A stretch of DNA of 15,532 nucleotides. Source: Candidatus Omnitrophota bacterium. Its GTDB lineage: Bacteria; Omnitrophota; Gorgyraeia; Gygaellales; Profunditerraquicolaceae. The notes below the pieces were generated by a model. The model worked only from the letters and a program-made list of their open reading frames with translations, did not search any database and was not told the DNA's origin. A program made the translations under genes and the position numbers. The stretch covers positions 1-15,532 of the forward strand of contig JAQTTI010000017.1 of the NCBI GenBank assembly GCA_028710845.1, read 5' to 3'. Of this stretch, positions 14,889 through 15,532 are shown in pieces; within the stretch, counting starts at the first letter, position 1; each line of letters begins with the position of its first letter.

Positions 14889-15532
14889 TTAGTGTGCCAG
14901 GCGACTGGCTTCTTCCCTGGCCCAATTGTCTGCAGACAATATATCCTCTAAGCAGGGATCGGCTTTTTTCCGGTGGCGGCGCATAACATTCTCCACTATT
15001 TCCGGTATTTTTATAAAACCTATCTTTTTGTTTAAAAAGTTAGCCACGCATTCTTCATTAGCTGCATTTAAAACTGCCGGCATAGTCCCCAATTCCCGGG
15101 CAGCCCGGTAGGCTAAAGCCAGGCTGGAAAATTTTTTTAAATCCGGCCTTTCAAAATGAAGGTTGTTCAGCTTGTAGAAATCAATCCCGCAAAGTTGACT
15201 CGGCAGCCGCTCAGGATACGATAGAGCATACTGAATCGGAATGCGCATATCGGTAACCGACAGCTGAGCCATAATCACCCCATCATTAAACTCTACCATT
15301 GAATGGATTAACGCCTCGGGATGGATCAATATTTTTATCGTTTCAGCCCGTAAACCGAACAAAAACATCGCTTCAATCAATTCAAGCCCTTTATTCATCA
15401 GCGTTGCCGAATCTACGCTAATTTTCTTACCCATCTTCCAGCGGGGATGCCTTAATACTCTTTCTATAGTTACATTTTTAAATTTATCCCTGGGCAGTAT
15501 CCTTAAAGGCCCTCCCGAAGCAGTTAAATATA
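14889..15532 (-). CDS. dxr: 1-deoxy-D-xylulose 5-phosphate reductoisomerase (partial, C-terminal part)
   Basis: Dxr makes MEP from DXP with NADPH, the first committed step of the MEP pathway. The frame is open to the end of the window, giving about 214 residues; the N-terminal NADPH-binding part lies outside. An internal ATG at 15434 is not the start, because the residues before it already match the family: [17 protein letters not shown], then the conserved [19 protein letters not shown]. The catalytic block [20 protein letters not shown] follows, with the Ser, Asn, Lys and Glu that bind substrate and metal, then [22 protein letters not shown] and [15 protein letters not shown]. The helical C-terminal domain ends EEASRLAH. 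It is the first visible gene of the series. Confidence 0.97.
   Translation of the reverse strand, partial: YLTASGGPLRILPRDKFKNVTIERVLRHPRWKMGKKISVDSATLMNKGLELIEAMFLFGLRAETIKILIHPEALIHSMVEFNDGVIMAQLSVTDMRIPIQYALSYPERLPSQLCGIDFYKLNNLHFERPDLKKFSSLALAYRAARELGTMPAVLNAANEECVANFLNKKIGFIKIPEIVENVMRRHRKKADPCLEDILSADNWAREEASRLAH

Noticed and set aside
15432..15434. ATG at 15434 as the dxr start
   Set aside because: The frame is open upstream and encodes conserved Dxr sequence (TASGGP and following), so this ATG is an internal methionine and the gene continues past the window end.

Overview
This window carries a dense block of bacterial housekeeping genes, all on the minus strand and read from high to low coordinates. 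In transcription order they are: dxr (5' end outside the window), rseP, ispG, a CpaF-type ATPase, proS, a second CpaF-type ATPase, rimP, nusA, infB, trpS, scpA, ruvB, queH, a secreted GHL10-family protein, and queA (3' end outside the window). Gaps between genes are 0-30 nt or short overlaps, so the segment looks like one long co-transcribed operon. The only non-coding stretch over 30 nt is 388-504, and almost all of it is a nested palindromic repeat element.

Organism: base composition is moderate and AT-leaning, with Lys/Ile/Glu-rich proteins. The MEP isoprenoid pathway (dxr, ispG), an RseP-type site-2 protease, Tad-type ATPases, a short proline-tRNA ligase without editing domain and a GGGGTCAGAG-type palindrome suggest an uncultured Gram-negative-like lineage. 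I favour Candidatus Omnitrophota (PVC group) at about 50-60% confidence. The core order dxr-rseP-ispG-proS-rimP-nusA-infB is also seen in Clostridia and other phyla, so order alone does not settle it.

Layout: 8465-15532 holds isoprenoid synthesis and membrane proteolysis (dxr, rseP, ispG), then proS flanked on each side by a CpaF ATPase, then rimP. 4984-8461 is the transcription/translation pair nusA-infB, without the ylxR that often sits between them or the rbfA that often follows. 2222-4984 holds trpS, scpA and ruvB, without their usual partners scpB, ruvA or ruvC. 1-2212 holds two queuosine tRNA-modification genes (queH and queA) separated by a secreted glycosidase-like gene and the palindromic element.

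Most genes are ordinary. The points worth a second look are: (i) two divergent CpaF ATPases in a translation operon with no other Tad/type II secretion genes in view; (ii) a ProRS whose editing insertion is gone, leaving a compact four-cysteine knuckle; (iii) a TrpRS with the cysteine pattern of the [4Fe-4S] subfamily; (iv) the four-copy nested palindrome in front of queA, which has no visible ribosome-binding site; (v) an IF2 with a long Lys/Pro-rich tail containing HKP repeats. I found no CRISPR array, tRNA, rRNA, phage genes, transposase gene or defence cassette.
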